DNA from: Bacteroidia bacterium
GTDB taxonomy: Bacteria > Bacteroidota > Bacteroidia > Bacteroidales > Azobacteroidaceae
Reading direction: 5' to 3'
Length of the DNA: 6,777 bases
Assembly: GCA_025996865.1 (NCBI GenBank)
Contig: BNTV01000181.1
Location: forward strand, 1 to 6,777
Of the stretch, positions 1-5,460 are shown one piece after another. The notes below the pieces were generated by a model. It searched no databases. It saw only the letters and a program-made list of their open reading frames with translations, and had not been told where the DNA came from. The position numbers and the translations under genes are program-made. Positions within the stretch are counted from its first letter, which is position 1, and every line of letters begins with the position of its first letter.

Positions 1-1026
1 CATAATATCATCTACGCTTTCAAGTGTCCGCACCTCAATAAGTCCGTCCGAAAAAATGATGCCGAAATATTTTGATTTCGTTTCCTTGAAACGGTTTTCG
101 TCTTCCAATGCCTTTTGACTTGCTTGTTCCCTGCGTTCCTGTTCTATCCGTTCCTTTTTCTTCTTGACATATTTGTCGTGTTCGGCTGTTAAATCATCGG
201 GACACACATATTTTGCATTATGCAGGTCTTTCCCGAAAAAACGCAATAAATTAATATAATCCCGCCATATCGAGGCATCCTTAATTTTATAGTTGTTTCG
301 GATACAGATTTTTATGGATGCCCAATAGCTGTTTATATGATGGAAATTCCCTGCAAAAAATCTCAAAAGGTTTATTTCCCCTGCTTTCAACAATGTTTCC
401 GCCCTGTTGTCCGCCAACAGGGAATAAAATAAATCAAATGGCGTAATGTCATGGCATTGTCCCTTGTACCCGCTTCGTTTGATTTCGGGTATCAGGCGTT
501 GGCGCGGATAAATTGAGGCAGGGATGAGATTGTACAGAGGCTTTTCGGAGCGTATTTCAAACGTCGATGAAAAACTCCATGTATCGGCAAAATACCCCAT
601 CGGCCTTAACCGTGCCAGTGTAACATATTTTCCATTGGGCGCTATCCACCGTTGCACCACTTCCGAATGGAAGTAATGCGCTTTTTCGTCTGCTTTGGCA
701 TAATACTGAATGTAGAAGAAACGCAAAACTTGAAAACCTCCGCAAGCGGTAACGATGCAAAAATATTCGCTCTGCTTGAATACCCGTTGCCTTGTGCCGG
801 TAACCAGTAATTTAGCGCCACAGCAGGGACAGGTACATTGTTTCCCTGTGGTGGCGTCAATCCACGTATGACCGCACTCCATGCAGGATATAACGCCTTT
901 TTTCGTTCTTCTTCCAATGTGTGCAATACAGTTCATATATGCCCATTTTACTTGCGTTTCGGATATGGACGGCAGTTTTTTACTTAATTCAAAAACCTGT
1001 TTCTGAAATTTATTTTTCGGTTTCAT
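1..1026 (-). CDS. PcfJ-like protein of a conjugative element (partial, C-terminus beyond window)
   Basis: An open frame of 342 codons runs from an ATG to the window edge with no stop, so the C-terminus is missing. It is recognised as a PcfJ-domain protein, a family named after the enterococcal plasmid pCF10 and common in Bacteroides integrative conjugative elements; its biochemical role is not established. The N-terminus (MKPKNKFQKQVFELSKKLP) is typical of Bacteroides members. A zinc-ribbon-like motif follows: Cys48-x2-Cys51 and Cys66-Pro-Cys-Cys69 in a CPCCG context. Residues about 283-317 are strongly charged (KKKKERIEQERRE region) and probably form a coiled coil. The start lies one base after the PcfK stop codon, which suggests translational coupling, and the pcfK-pcfJ order matches the usual arrangement. 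The family call is firm; function is inferred only from context, probably an accessory role in transfer or DNA processing. Confidence 0.85.
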   Translation of the reverse strand, partial: MKPKNKFQKQVFELSKKLPSISETQVKWAYMNCIAHIGRRTKKGVISCMECGHTWIDATTGKQCTCPCCGAKLLVTGTRQRVFKQSEYFCIVTACGGFQVLRFFYIQYYAKADEKAHYFHSEVVQRWIAPNGKYVTLARLRPMGYFADTWSFSSTFEIRSEKPLYNLIPASIYPRQRLIPEIKRSGYKGQCHDITPFDLFYSLLADNRAETLLKAGEINLLRFFAGNFHHINSYWASIKICIRNNYKIKDASIWRDYINLLRFFGKDLHNAKYVCPDDLTAEHDKYVKKKKERIEQERREQASQKALEDENRFKETKSKYFGIIFSDGLIEVRTLESVDDIM

Positions 1027-1027
1027 C

Positions 1028-1438
1028 TTAAAACAGTCTTAATTGGTTGATTCCTGCGGCTTGTTTTGTTTTCGGTTTGCTTAGAGGTTGTTTCATTTTA
1101 TAATAACACTCATCCTGCACCCTTTGTATAGCCTCTTTACGCGCCTGTGACTTTTCTTCTGCGCTAAGTTTTACGGTATGATTAACGACTACGTTGCAAT
1201 CAACCGGTTTGCCTGTATCAATGCCGTCTTCATCATAGTAATGTACCGCCATCGAAAAGATTTCATCGTCTGCGAATCCGTTGCAACCGCTTTCTTGAAC
1301 GGTATTAAGAATATAGGTTATGCAGTCGGCTATATTCTTGTCCGGTTTTCTGAATGAAACGGCAAATAGTGTATCGTCCATAGCTCGCTGTACCAAATAG
1401 GATTGGATTGTCTGTTTAAAATGGATTGTTGTTTTCAT
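1028..1438 (-). CDS. PcfK-like protein
   Basis: This is a complete 136-residue protein of the PcfK-like family, found beside PcfJ in Bacteroides conjugative elements. Family hallmarks are the N-terminal HFKQTIQSYL segment, the DDTLFAVSFRKPDKNIADCITYIL stretch around 21-44 and the SGCNGFADDEIFSMAVHYYDED block around 50-71. The tail (about 95-130) is charged and probably flexible. The protein ends in QLRLF (132-136), which resembles the QL[S/D]LF motif that binds the bacterial DNA sliding clamp. Its ATG overlaps the TGA of the preceding 46-residue gene by four bases (ATGA), and the PcfJ start follows one base after its stop, so the three are almost certainly co-translated. The biochemical function of the family is unknown to me. 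Clamp binding is my inference from the tail alone. Confidence 0.87.
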   Translation of the reverse strand: MKTTIHFKQTIQSYLVQRAMDDTLFAVSFRKPDKNIADCITYILNTVQESGCNGFADDEIFSMAVHYYDEDGIDTGKPVDCNVVVNHTVKLSAEEKSQARKEAIQRVQDECYYKMKQPLSKPKTKQAAGINQLRLF

Positions 1439-1575
1439 ATTGCTTTGTTTTTTATATTTTTACAATGTGTATGTTGATGTATTTCCGTATAAACTACGGC
1501 ATATTTACACGCCTTGTCAATTCCTTGAAACAATTCAGCGGTGTTCTCTTTAAATTCTTTATCCCTGTAACTCAT
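1435..1575 (-). CDS. Small conserved-looking hypothetical protein (46 aa)
   Basis: This short gene begins MSYRDKEFKENTAELFQGID and ends KNIKNKAI. An in-frame ATG at 1635 would add 20 residues, but that extension overlaps the end of the upstream DUF3873 gene and has the look of read-through. The ATG at 1575 instead gives a clean 10-base gap from the upstream stop, so I chose it. The stop TGA overlaps the PcfK start (ATGA), a sign of translational coupling. The protein is polar, mostly helical by composition, and has no signal peptide or membrane segment. No domain is recognised. Its place in the operon suggests an accessory role with PcfK and PcfJ, which is inference only. The coding call rests on the tight spacing and the sensible amino-acid composition. 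Confidence 0.6.
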   Translation of the reverse strand: MSYRDKEFKENTAELFQGIDKACKYAVVYTEIHQHTHCKNIKNKAI

Positions 1576-1585
1576 AACTTTATGT

Positions 1586-1984
1586 TTATTTAATTTCCGT
1601 ACCAAACATTTTGTTAAACATCTCGACAAGCTCACCTCTTTTCAATGTGTCCCAATAAATTGAGGCAACGTGATACGGGTCAATATGCCCAATCTGAAAA
1701 CCCATATCGGATTTGGTTAGCCGTTTTTCTTCCTGTATCTGCTTTAGCGTGGCAGGAAATAGCTTGTTAAAACGTTTCTTCTGCAACCATTTATCACGTT
1801 TTTCCCTGCACTCCTCCAAAGTCGGGGCAACTGTTGAAAACAAATTGCCGTTTGTATGGCGATAATCATATTGATAAAAAAGTGTATTTGTATGGTGTAC
1901 AGGTCGGAATGTCGTATAATTTTCTGTACCTGTCGCACAAACGGAACATCCGTTTTGATTGATTGAATTTTCTGTATTTGTCAT
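1586..1984 (-). CDS. DUF3873-family protein with an added C-terminal region
   Basis: This complete 132-residue protein has two parts. Residues about 12-68 match the DUF3873 family, small proteins common in Bacteroides conjugative transposons, with the hallmark YQYDYRHTNGNLFSTVAPTL followed by EECREKRDKW. Residues about 71-132 form a second helical unit (KLFPATLKQIQEEKRLTKSD, then IGHIDPYHVASIYWDTLKR, ending FNKMFGTEIK). DUF3873 proteins are, as I recall, usually shorter, so the second half may be a fusion with a neighbouring small protein or a normal long form. Two cysteines (Cys13, Cys16) near the start form a CSVC pair. The function of DUF3873 is not known. It sits between a 61-residue gene (21-base gap) and the 46-residue gene (10-base gap), so it is probably part of the same transcript as pcfK and pcfJ. 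Confidence 0.8.
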   Translation of the reverse strand: MTNTENSINQNGCSVCATGTENYTTFRPVHHTNTLFYQYDYRHTNGNLFSTVAPTLEECREKRDKWLQKKRFNKLFPATLKQIQEEKRLTKSDMGFQIGHIDPYHVASIYWDTLKRGELVEMFNKMFGTEIK

Positions 1985-2005
1985 AATATTTGATATTTAG
2001 AATGT

Positions 2006-2191
2006 TTATTTTACTGAAGAATAGGGTTTAAAATGCTCTGGAAAAGCAATCTCCAATTTTGCCTGATTGCCTGTTGAGCCTTTTTTGTAAGCATCCCTGA
2101 TAGCTGATTCAAAACTGCCCATGTACTGCTTGCCGTGTCCGTCTAAATTGAAATAAAAATTATTGTCTTTTTTTATACTCTTTGTTTCCAT
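2006..2191 (-). CDS. Small hypothetical protein (61 aa)
   Basis: A complete short ORF beginning METKSIKKDNNFYFNLDGHG. It is basic and polar, with no membrane segment or signal peptide. The middle (GKQYMGSFESAIRDAYKKGSTG) reads like a genuine folded small domain rather than shadow coding, and the composition matches its neighbours. I do not recognise a named family. The start is chosen because it is the only ATG near the beginning of the frame. Its first 32 bases overlap the end of the less certain 70-residue ORF upstream, and a strong G/C hairpin lies 17 bases upstream of its ATG, where it could affect translation. The stop is 21 bases before the DUF3873 start, consistent with one operon. Confidence 0.6.
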   Translation of the reverse strand: METKSIKKDNNFYFNLDGHGKQYMGSFESAIRDAYKKGSTGNQAKLEIAFPEHFKPYSSVK

Positions 2192-2372
2192 GATTTTTGT
2201 TTGTTGTGGGGGCAGGGTGTATGCCTGCCCCCTTGTTTATACTCCTGTTATCTGTTCTTTTTGTTAATGTAGGATGCGCCCGGCGTTCATCGGGCGTCAG
2301 GTCGGAAATGTCGCAGCAATAGCGGGCATGGGTATAATTTGATAACTTTGATAACTTTTTCATATTTGCCAT
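2160..2372 (-). CDS. Doubtful small ORF (70 aa), possibly a decayed or truncated gene
   Basis: The N-terminal half (MANMKKLSKLSNYTHARYC, then CDISDLTPDERRAHP) looks like real protein. It contains a small tandem repeat (KLSKLS, encoded by two copies of GATAACTTT read on the plus strand) and is more GC-rich than its surroundings. After about residue 36 the frame is compositionally poor (TKRTDNRSINKGAGIHPAP), runs through a 9-bp-stem hairpin and overlaps the start of the next gene by 32 bases. This pattern suggests that an originally different C-terminus was lost by frameshift or deletion, or that only the first half was ever coding. A second Met three codons in (2363) could be the true start. 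No family is recognised. It lies 31 bases after the stop of the 187-residue gene, in the same direction. Confidence 0.4.
   Translation of the reverse strand: MANMKKLSKLSNYTHARYCCDISDLTPDERRAHPTLTKRTDNRSINKGAGIHPAPTTNKNHGNKEYKKRQ
2208..2232 (-). repeat. Strong G/C hairpin upstream of the 61-residue gene
   Basis: A perfect 9-bp inverted repeat (GGGGGCAGG at 2208-2216 and CCTGCCCCC at 2224-2232) encloses a 7-base loop. On the minus strand it is not followed by a T tract, so it does not look like an ordinary intrinsic terminator. It ends 17 bases before the ATG at 2191. It could be an mRNA stability element, a processing site or a translation control structure within the operon, but the sequence alone does not decide. 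It lies inside the doubtful C-terminal half of the 70-residue ORF, which argues against that part being coding. Confidence 0.6.
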
Positions 2373-2403
2373 AATTGTTGATTTTAAATATTATTAATGA
2401 TAC

Positions 2404-2967
2404 TTATTTTCTCTTCATGCTTATTTCCCCCTGCAACCGGTATGAAAATTTTGCGCTGTATATACCAACTTGTTTTTTGAGTTCTGCCCAAGCCAATTGT
2501 TCTTCGTCATATTGTAGCAGGTCATTTTCACAAAGCGCTTTTTGATTTTTAAGATATTCTTTTGCATCCGTGAGCATCAGGTCTATGGTTTCCTTTGCAT
2601 CTATCCGCCTTTGAGAGGGTGTAATTAGCCTGATTTCAATTTTATATTCATCTACATCCCTGCACCCATAAGGGATAGTCCTTTCAAAAGTTCTGTTTTG
2701 ATAATCGCCTATCTGGATTCTCTGACAGTCATTGTATTTGTCATATTCCAAACTGAATGCCAACTTTTTAAGGGTGTTTTCTTTTTTGATTGCGTTAATC
2801 AGTCGGATGTTTGCTACTTTCTTGTCAAATTGGCGAATACATTGCCCGCAAATTTCCAATGCAGCTAATAGATTGGTATAGACCTCTATTTGTTGATTTG
2901 TCTTATTTGTGAAATTTTGTTTCTCTGCCGTTTGTCCGTTGTTCTTTGTTGAAATTGACTTTGTCAT
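2404..2967 (-). CDS. Hypothetical protein (187 aa), first gene of the pcfK/pcfJ operon
   Basis: This ORF is open further upstream to an ATG at 3105, but those extra 46 residues (containing FGFGFVACFYPCSDY) look like translated noncoding DNA. The ATG at 2967 starts a sensible polar N-terminus (MTKSISTKNNGQTAEKQNF) and is preferred. The protein is soluble, charged and largely helical. Residues about 25-70 and 122-170 are probably long helices or coiled coil, around a middle region (about 70-117) with beta-like stretches such as RIQIGDYQNRTFERTIPYG. Cys40 and Cys43 form a CGQC pair; two cysteines alone do not make a convincing metal site. The tail is basic (SMKRK). I recognise no family. It is the first gene after the long noncoding region, so it is probably nearest the operon promoter. 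Confidence 0.7.
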   Translation of the reverse strand: MTKSISTKNNGQTAEKQNFTNKTNQQIEVYTNLLAALEICGQCIRQFDKKVANIRLINAIKKENTLKKLAFSLEYDKYNDCQRIQIGDYQNRTFERTIPYGCRDVDEYKIEIRLITPSQRRIDAKETIDLMLTDAKEYLKNQKALCENDLLQYDEEQLAWAELKKQVGIYSAKFSYRLQGEISMKRK

Positions 2968-3186
2968 AATGATAATTGTTAAAATATTAATAATAAAATA
3001 ATTACTGTAAGTATGATAATCGGAACAAGGGTAAAAACAAGCGACAAAACCAAACCCAAAAGACGTACTGTCAGTTTCAATAGTTGGTATCCAAGAATTA
3101 CACACAGTATGGTGGAGAAAGTCGCGTCATCTGCTCGCGTCGGTCGTTTTTTGTTTCATCGGCGATTCAGGTGTAGGGTTTAGGTC

Positions 3187-3203
3187 TGTCAAGTTTTTTG
3201 ACA
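3187..3203. repeat. Small TGTCAA/TTGACA palindrome
   Basis: Six-base arms TGTCAA (3187-3192) and TTGACA (3198-3203) flank a 5-base T-rich centre. The site is about 220 bases upstream of the 187-residue gene's start. It could be an operator for a dimeric regulator, but repeats this short also arise by chance. Confidence 0.3.
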
Positions 3204-3408
3204 ATAAAATACGCTCGCCCGAAGTATGAGGGAAAGAGGAAGATTTTTTGCAAAACCCAAAGGGCTTGAACTTTACTGACCGTTAAAAACCCGTAAACAC
3301 CTTTGCCGAATGACAACAAAAATGACCGATACGACTATTTGAGATGACAGAAGCAAGGAGGAATGATAATAAAGAGAAACAAAAAAAGAAAAAATATATT
3401 ATTCTTTT

Positions 3409-3441
3409 AAAAAAAGATGTTATCGCTTGAACAAGAGCGAT
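3409..3441 (-). terminator. Possible weak terminator or attenuator hairpin (minus strand)
   Basis: ATCGCT (3422-3427) pairs with AGCGAT (3436-3441) across an 8-base loop. Read on the minus strand, the hairpin is followed after six bases by seven T's (3415-3409). The short stem and the gap before the T tract make it a weak terminator at best. It lies between the large inverted repeat and the pcf-operon genes, so an attenuator in the operon leader is a possible reading. Confidence 0.3.
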
Positions 3442-3454
3442 TAACAGCGGACGC

Positions 3455-3517
3455 AAAAAGAAAGTATGCGAAAACATTGCCTGTTATTTACGGCAGGTAA
3501 TGTTTTCGCATTCTTTC
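3455..3517 (-). repeat. Large 24-bp imperfect inverted repeat, terminator-like on the minus strand
   Basis: The arms 3460-3483 and 3494-3517 pair at 22 of 24 positions around a 10-base loop; the core shared part is GCGAAAACATT against AATGTTTTCGC. It is the longest palindromic structure in the window. On the minus strand the second arm is followed directly by five T's (3459-3455), which fits a large intrinsic terminator or an attenuator upstream of the pcf operon. On the plus strand the downstream sequence is GC-rich with no T tract. A recognition site for a relaxase or another DNA-binding protein is an alternative. The structure is certain from the sequence; its role is not. Confidence 0.65.
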
Positions 3518-3604
3518 GCGCCCGCTCCCGAAGAACTCTTTCCGTTATTAAGCCGGAACGGATGGTACGGTAGTGCGGTGTGTAACGGAATGTGTCCGCA
3601 GGGT

Positions 3605-3639
3605 AAAAAGCCCTGAATAACGGTTGTCATCAGGGCTTT
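3605..3639 (-). terminator. Intrinsic terminator of the integrase/RhuM-like operon
   Basis: AAAGCCCTGA (3607-3616) and TCAGGGCTTT (3630-3639) form a perfect 10-bp stem with a 13-base loop. On the minus strand the stem runs into a five-base T tract (3609-3605). It begins three bases after the stop codon of the RhuM-like gene, exactly where the terminator of that transcript is expected, and it separates the integration module from the pcf operon. Confidence 0.85.
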
Positions 3640-3642
3640 CAA

Positions 3643-4002
3643 TTAATTGAGTGATAGCATAAAAGGCGGTTTACAAAATGCTTTCATAAGCCATTCCCTA
3701 AAAGCCCGCGATTCAAAAGACGGTATCCGGTAACTGATGTAAATTATAACATCCATATTGTATAAAGTCGTTTCACAGATACGTCCCTTATGTTCAAACT
3801 GTTGAATACGGGCAACATCTTTTTCGCAGAGTATTCCGGTTTGAAAGATTGCCCGGATATTGTTTTCGACCGTCTGCTCATAGGTGTTGAACAAATCCGC
3901 CATCTGGCAAGTTGAGAGCCATAAGTTGCCGTTTACCAATTTCACATTGACAACAAACTGCTGCTTGTCGTTTTCTTTGATTTTTATATTTCCTGTTTCC
4001 AT
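3643..4002 (-). CDS. RhuM-like (virulence protein RhuM family) small protein
   Basis: This complete 119-residue protein resembles the N-terminal domain of RhuM-family proteins. Residues about 26-56 (NLWLSTCQMADLFNTYEQTV and on) match the family's opening helix-turn-helix-like unit, usually written WLTQxQMAxLF. Residues about 80-106 (LYNMDVIIYISYRI, then FREWLM) match the characteristic YNLDxIISVGYRV...FRxWA motif. Longer RhuM proteins exist, but short forms of about this size occur in Bacteroides mobile elements. The last ten residues (CKPPFMLSLN) look unrelated to the family, so the end may be slightly truncated. The function is unknown; the name comes from a Salmonella pathogenicity-island gene, and a DNA-binding role is inferred. 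The gene starts 24 bases after the integrase stop and is followed at once by a terminator, so it is co-transcribed with the integrase and may modulate integration or excision. Confidence 0.75.
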   Translation of the reverse strand: METGNIKIKENDKQQFVVNVKLVNGNLWLSTCQMADLFNTYEQTVENNIRAIFQTGILCEKDVARIQQFEHKGRICETTLYNMDVIIYISYRIPSFESRAFREWLMKAFCKPPFMLSLN

Positions 4003-4026
4003 AATGCTTTTTTAATGACTTAATTT

Positions 4027-5256
4027 TCAATTACTTTCATACATGTTTTCAATCCCATTCAATTTCCCTGCCAATTTATTCATATCATTACTGATTTTAT
4101 TGTCGGTAATACGGGCATAAATTTGTGTCGTTTGAAGTTTCGTATGGCCCAACATTTTGCTAACCGTTTCAATTGGAACACCTTTTGATAGGGTGGTAGT
4201 GGTAGCGAAGGTATGACGTGCAAGGTGAGTTGTGAGGTTTTTATCTATTTCGCACAAAGTTCCAATCTCTTTCAGATAAGCATTCATCTTTTGGTTACTC
4301 ATTGTAGGTAGCAATGCTTCTTTCGGCAATTTTCCTTTATATTTTTCAAGTATCATAAGAGGTACTTTTAATAAGGGCACGGTAACTTTAACATTGGTTT
4401 TGTGCCGTTTAGTCATTATCCAAAGATTGTCGTCGAAAGAAGTACGAATATTTTCTTTGGAAAGACCCATTACATCAACAAAAGCTAAGCCTGTGAAACA
4501 GCAGAAGATAAATATATCCTTGACGTGTTCCAACCTTTCAATAGAAAAACTTTTTTGCATTAGCTTTTGTAATTCTTCATCGGATAAATAACCCCTGTCC
4601 ACTTTCTTAAATGTGATTTTATAGTTATGGAAAGGGTCTGCCGTTATCCAACCGTTATTCTTTGCCGTCAGAATAATGGTTCTGAAATATTGCATGAATT
4701 TGGCTGTTGTGTTCTCTCCACAACCACAATCAGAACGCAGGTAATTTTCAAAATTTGTAACGAACTGATAATTAATTTCCCGCAGAGCAATATCCTTGAT
4801 ATTGCAACGGGCTTGCATGAAACTTTCCAACCGGCGATAGGCGCGGTCGTATTTTTCAATGGTTGTTTTAGATTTGCTAATACCTTCCAATCTTTTCAAA
4901 TTTACATTATATTGAGCGAAAACGCCCAATAAGGTTTCTTCTCTCGTCTTTATTCCCAAGAAAGCATTACGAATTTTTTCAGGAGAAACCATTGCTTCTT
5001 CTTTTTCTATTGTCCGGTAATGGTTCATCAATGAAGACCGTAAATTTTCCAACAAAGCATTTAACCTTGCAGCCTCCATGCTTTTACCGGCAGCTTTGCT
5101 ACCTTTCGTATCCCAAAGTTCCGGCTCAATCTCTAATTTGGAGCTGAATTGGCACAGTTCGCCATTCAAAGTGATTCGAATCATAATACCCGCTTTACCG
5201 GTTTTGCTTACGTAGTTTTTCCTTACGTAAAAAAGGATTTTAAATGTACTGCTCAT
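4027..5256 (-). CDS. Tyrosine recombinase / integrase of an integrative element
   Basis: This complete 409-residue site-specific recombinase would integrate and excise the element by recombining its attachment site with the chromosome. The length fits Bacteroidetes element integrases. The N-terminal part (about 1-90) is the arm-binding domain, starting SSTFKILFYVRKNYVSKTGK. A SAM-like core-binding domain spans about 105-215. The catalytic domain spans about 220-400 and shows the HxxR pair His344/Arg347 (HLARH), His371 (LGH) and the nucleophile Tyr380 (QIYARI), with Lys286 the likely beta-hairpin lysine (KRHKTNVKV). At the position of the first catalytic Arg (TGLR in most families) it has Ala258 (CFTGLAFVDV), an exception also seen in CTnDOT-type integrases. 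The gene reads away from the tRNA-Asp, next to an array of TGTAACG repeats, as expected for an integrase beside its attachment site. The RhuM-like gene follows 24 bases after its stop. Confidence 0.95.
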   Translation of the reverse strand: MSSTFKILFYVRKNYVSKTGKAGIMIRITLNGELCQFSSKLEIEPELWDTKGSKAAGKSMEAARLNALLENLRSSLMNHYRTIEKEEAMVSPEKIRNAFLGIKTREETLLGVFAQYNVNLKRLEGISKSKTTIEKYDRAYRRLESFMQARCNIKDIALREINYQFVTNFENYLRSDCGCGENTTAKFMQYFRTIILTAKNNGWITADPFHNYKITFKKVDRGYLSDEELQKLMQKSFSIERLEHVKDIFIFCCFTGLAFVDVMGLSKENIRTSFDDNLWIMTKRHKTNVKVTVPLLKVPLMILEKYKGKLPKEALLPTMSNQKMNAYLKEIGTLCEIDKNLTTHLARHTFATTTTLSKGVPIETVSKMLGHTKLQTTQIYARITDNKISNDMNKLAGKLNGIENMYESN

Positions 5257-5363
5257 AACATGAATTGTTTTTTATACCTTGCGTCTGCATTGGTCAAAAA
5301 AGTTTCTGTAACGATTTTTGTAACGATTTACGGCTTCTGTAACGTTTCTGTAACGATTTCTAA

Positions 5364-5391
5364 AATTCACTGTAATGGCTGACTGTGAATT
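5364..5391. repeat. Short inverted repeat AATTCAC/GTGAATT
   Basis: Seven-base arms at 5364-5370 and 5385-5391 are separated by 14 bases, just beyond the first cluster of TGTAACG repeats. The arm centres are about two helical turns apart (21 bp), which would suit a dimeric DNA-binding protein such as an excisionase or host factor. A chance palindrome cannot be excluded. Confidence 0.35.
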
Positions 5392-5452
5392 GCAACAAGC
5401 TGTAAATAACCCTGCTAAATCTACAACAACTCTTTGTAACGATTTACATCTG

Positions 5453-5460
5453 CAAAGGTA
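5453..5460 (-). promoter_or_regulatory. Candidate integrase promoter -7 box (TACCTTTG)
   Basis: Read on the minus strand this is TACCTTTG, a perfect match to the Bacteroides -7 consensus TAnnTTTG, and it is the only such match found between the tRNA and the integrase. It would give an untranslated leader of roughly 190 bases containing five TGTAACG copies, one of them (5435-5445) almost abutting the box. No good -33 TTG is found at the expected 19-21 base spacing, so the call is tentative. Confidence 0.4.

Larger units (their letters stand above)
2968..3642. other. Long noncoding control region with several inverted repeats
   Basis: About 675 bases separate the RhuM-like gene from the 187-residue gene, and no convincing gene is present. 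A 64-codon minus-strand ORF (3283-3477) is mostly Phe/Leu/Ser encoded by A/T tracts and begins inside a hairpin arm, so I treat it as chance. The region contains a TGTCAA/TTGACA palindrome (3187-3203), a hairpin beside an A tract (3409-3441), a 24-bp imperfect inverted repeat (3460-3517), a short CCGTT/AACGG repeat (3542-3561) and the RhuM terminator (3605-3639). It must contain the promoter of the downstream operon, but no clean TAnnTTTG box was found on the minus strand. A transfer origin or a structured RNA would also fit; neither is demonstrated. Confidence 0.6.

Noticed and set aside
3000..3060. Minus-strand TACCCTTG with upstream TTTG, considered as the promoter of the 187-residue gene.
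   Set aside because: One mismatch in the -7 box and spacings of 17 or 23 bases; not better than chance in this T-rich strand.
2968..3105. Upstream extension of the 187-residue protein by 46 residues.
   Set aside because: The added residues are compositionally unlike the rest and look like translated noncoding DNA; the ATG at 2967 gives a natural N-terminus.
3355..3410. AAGGAGG followed by a plus-strand ATG and a 15-codon Lys-rich peptide.
   Set aside because: The Shine-Dalgarno-like bases are only one base from the ATG, too close to work, and Bacteroidales rarely use such sites. The peptide is just A-rich sequence.
3283..3477. Minus-strand ORF of 64 residues, very rich in Phe, Leu and Ser, which could be read as a small membrane protein.
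   Set aside because: Its hydrophobicity comes from A/T tracts, its ATG lies inside an arm of the large palindrome, and it sits after two terminator-like structures. It looks like chance, though conservation across elements would change this.
3581..3587. A lone TGTAACG outside the repeat array.
   Set aside because: A single 7-base match is expected about once by chance in a window this size on two strands, and it is far from the other copies.
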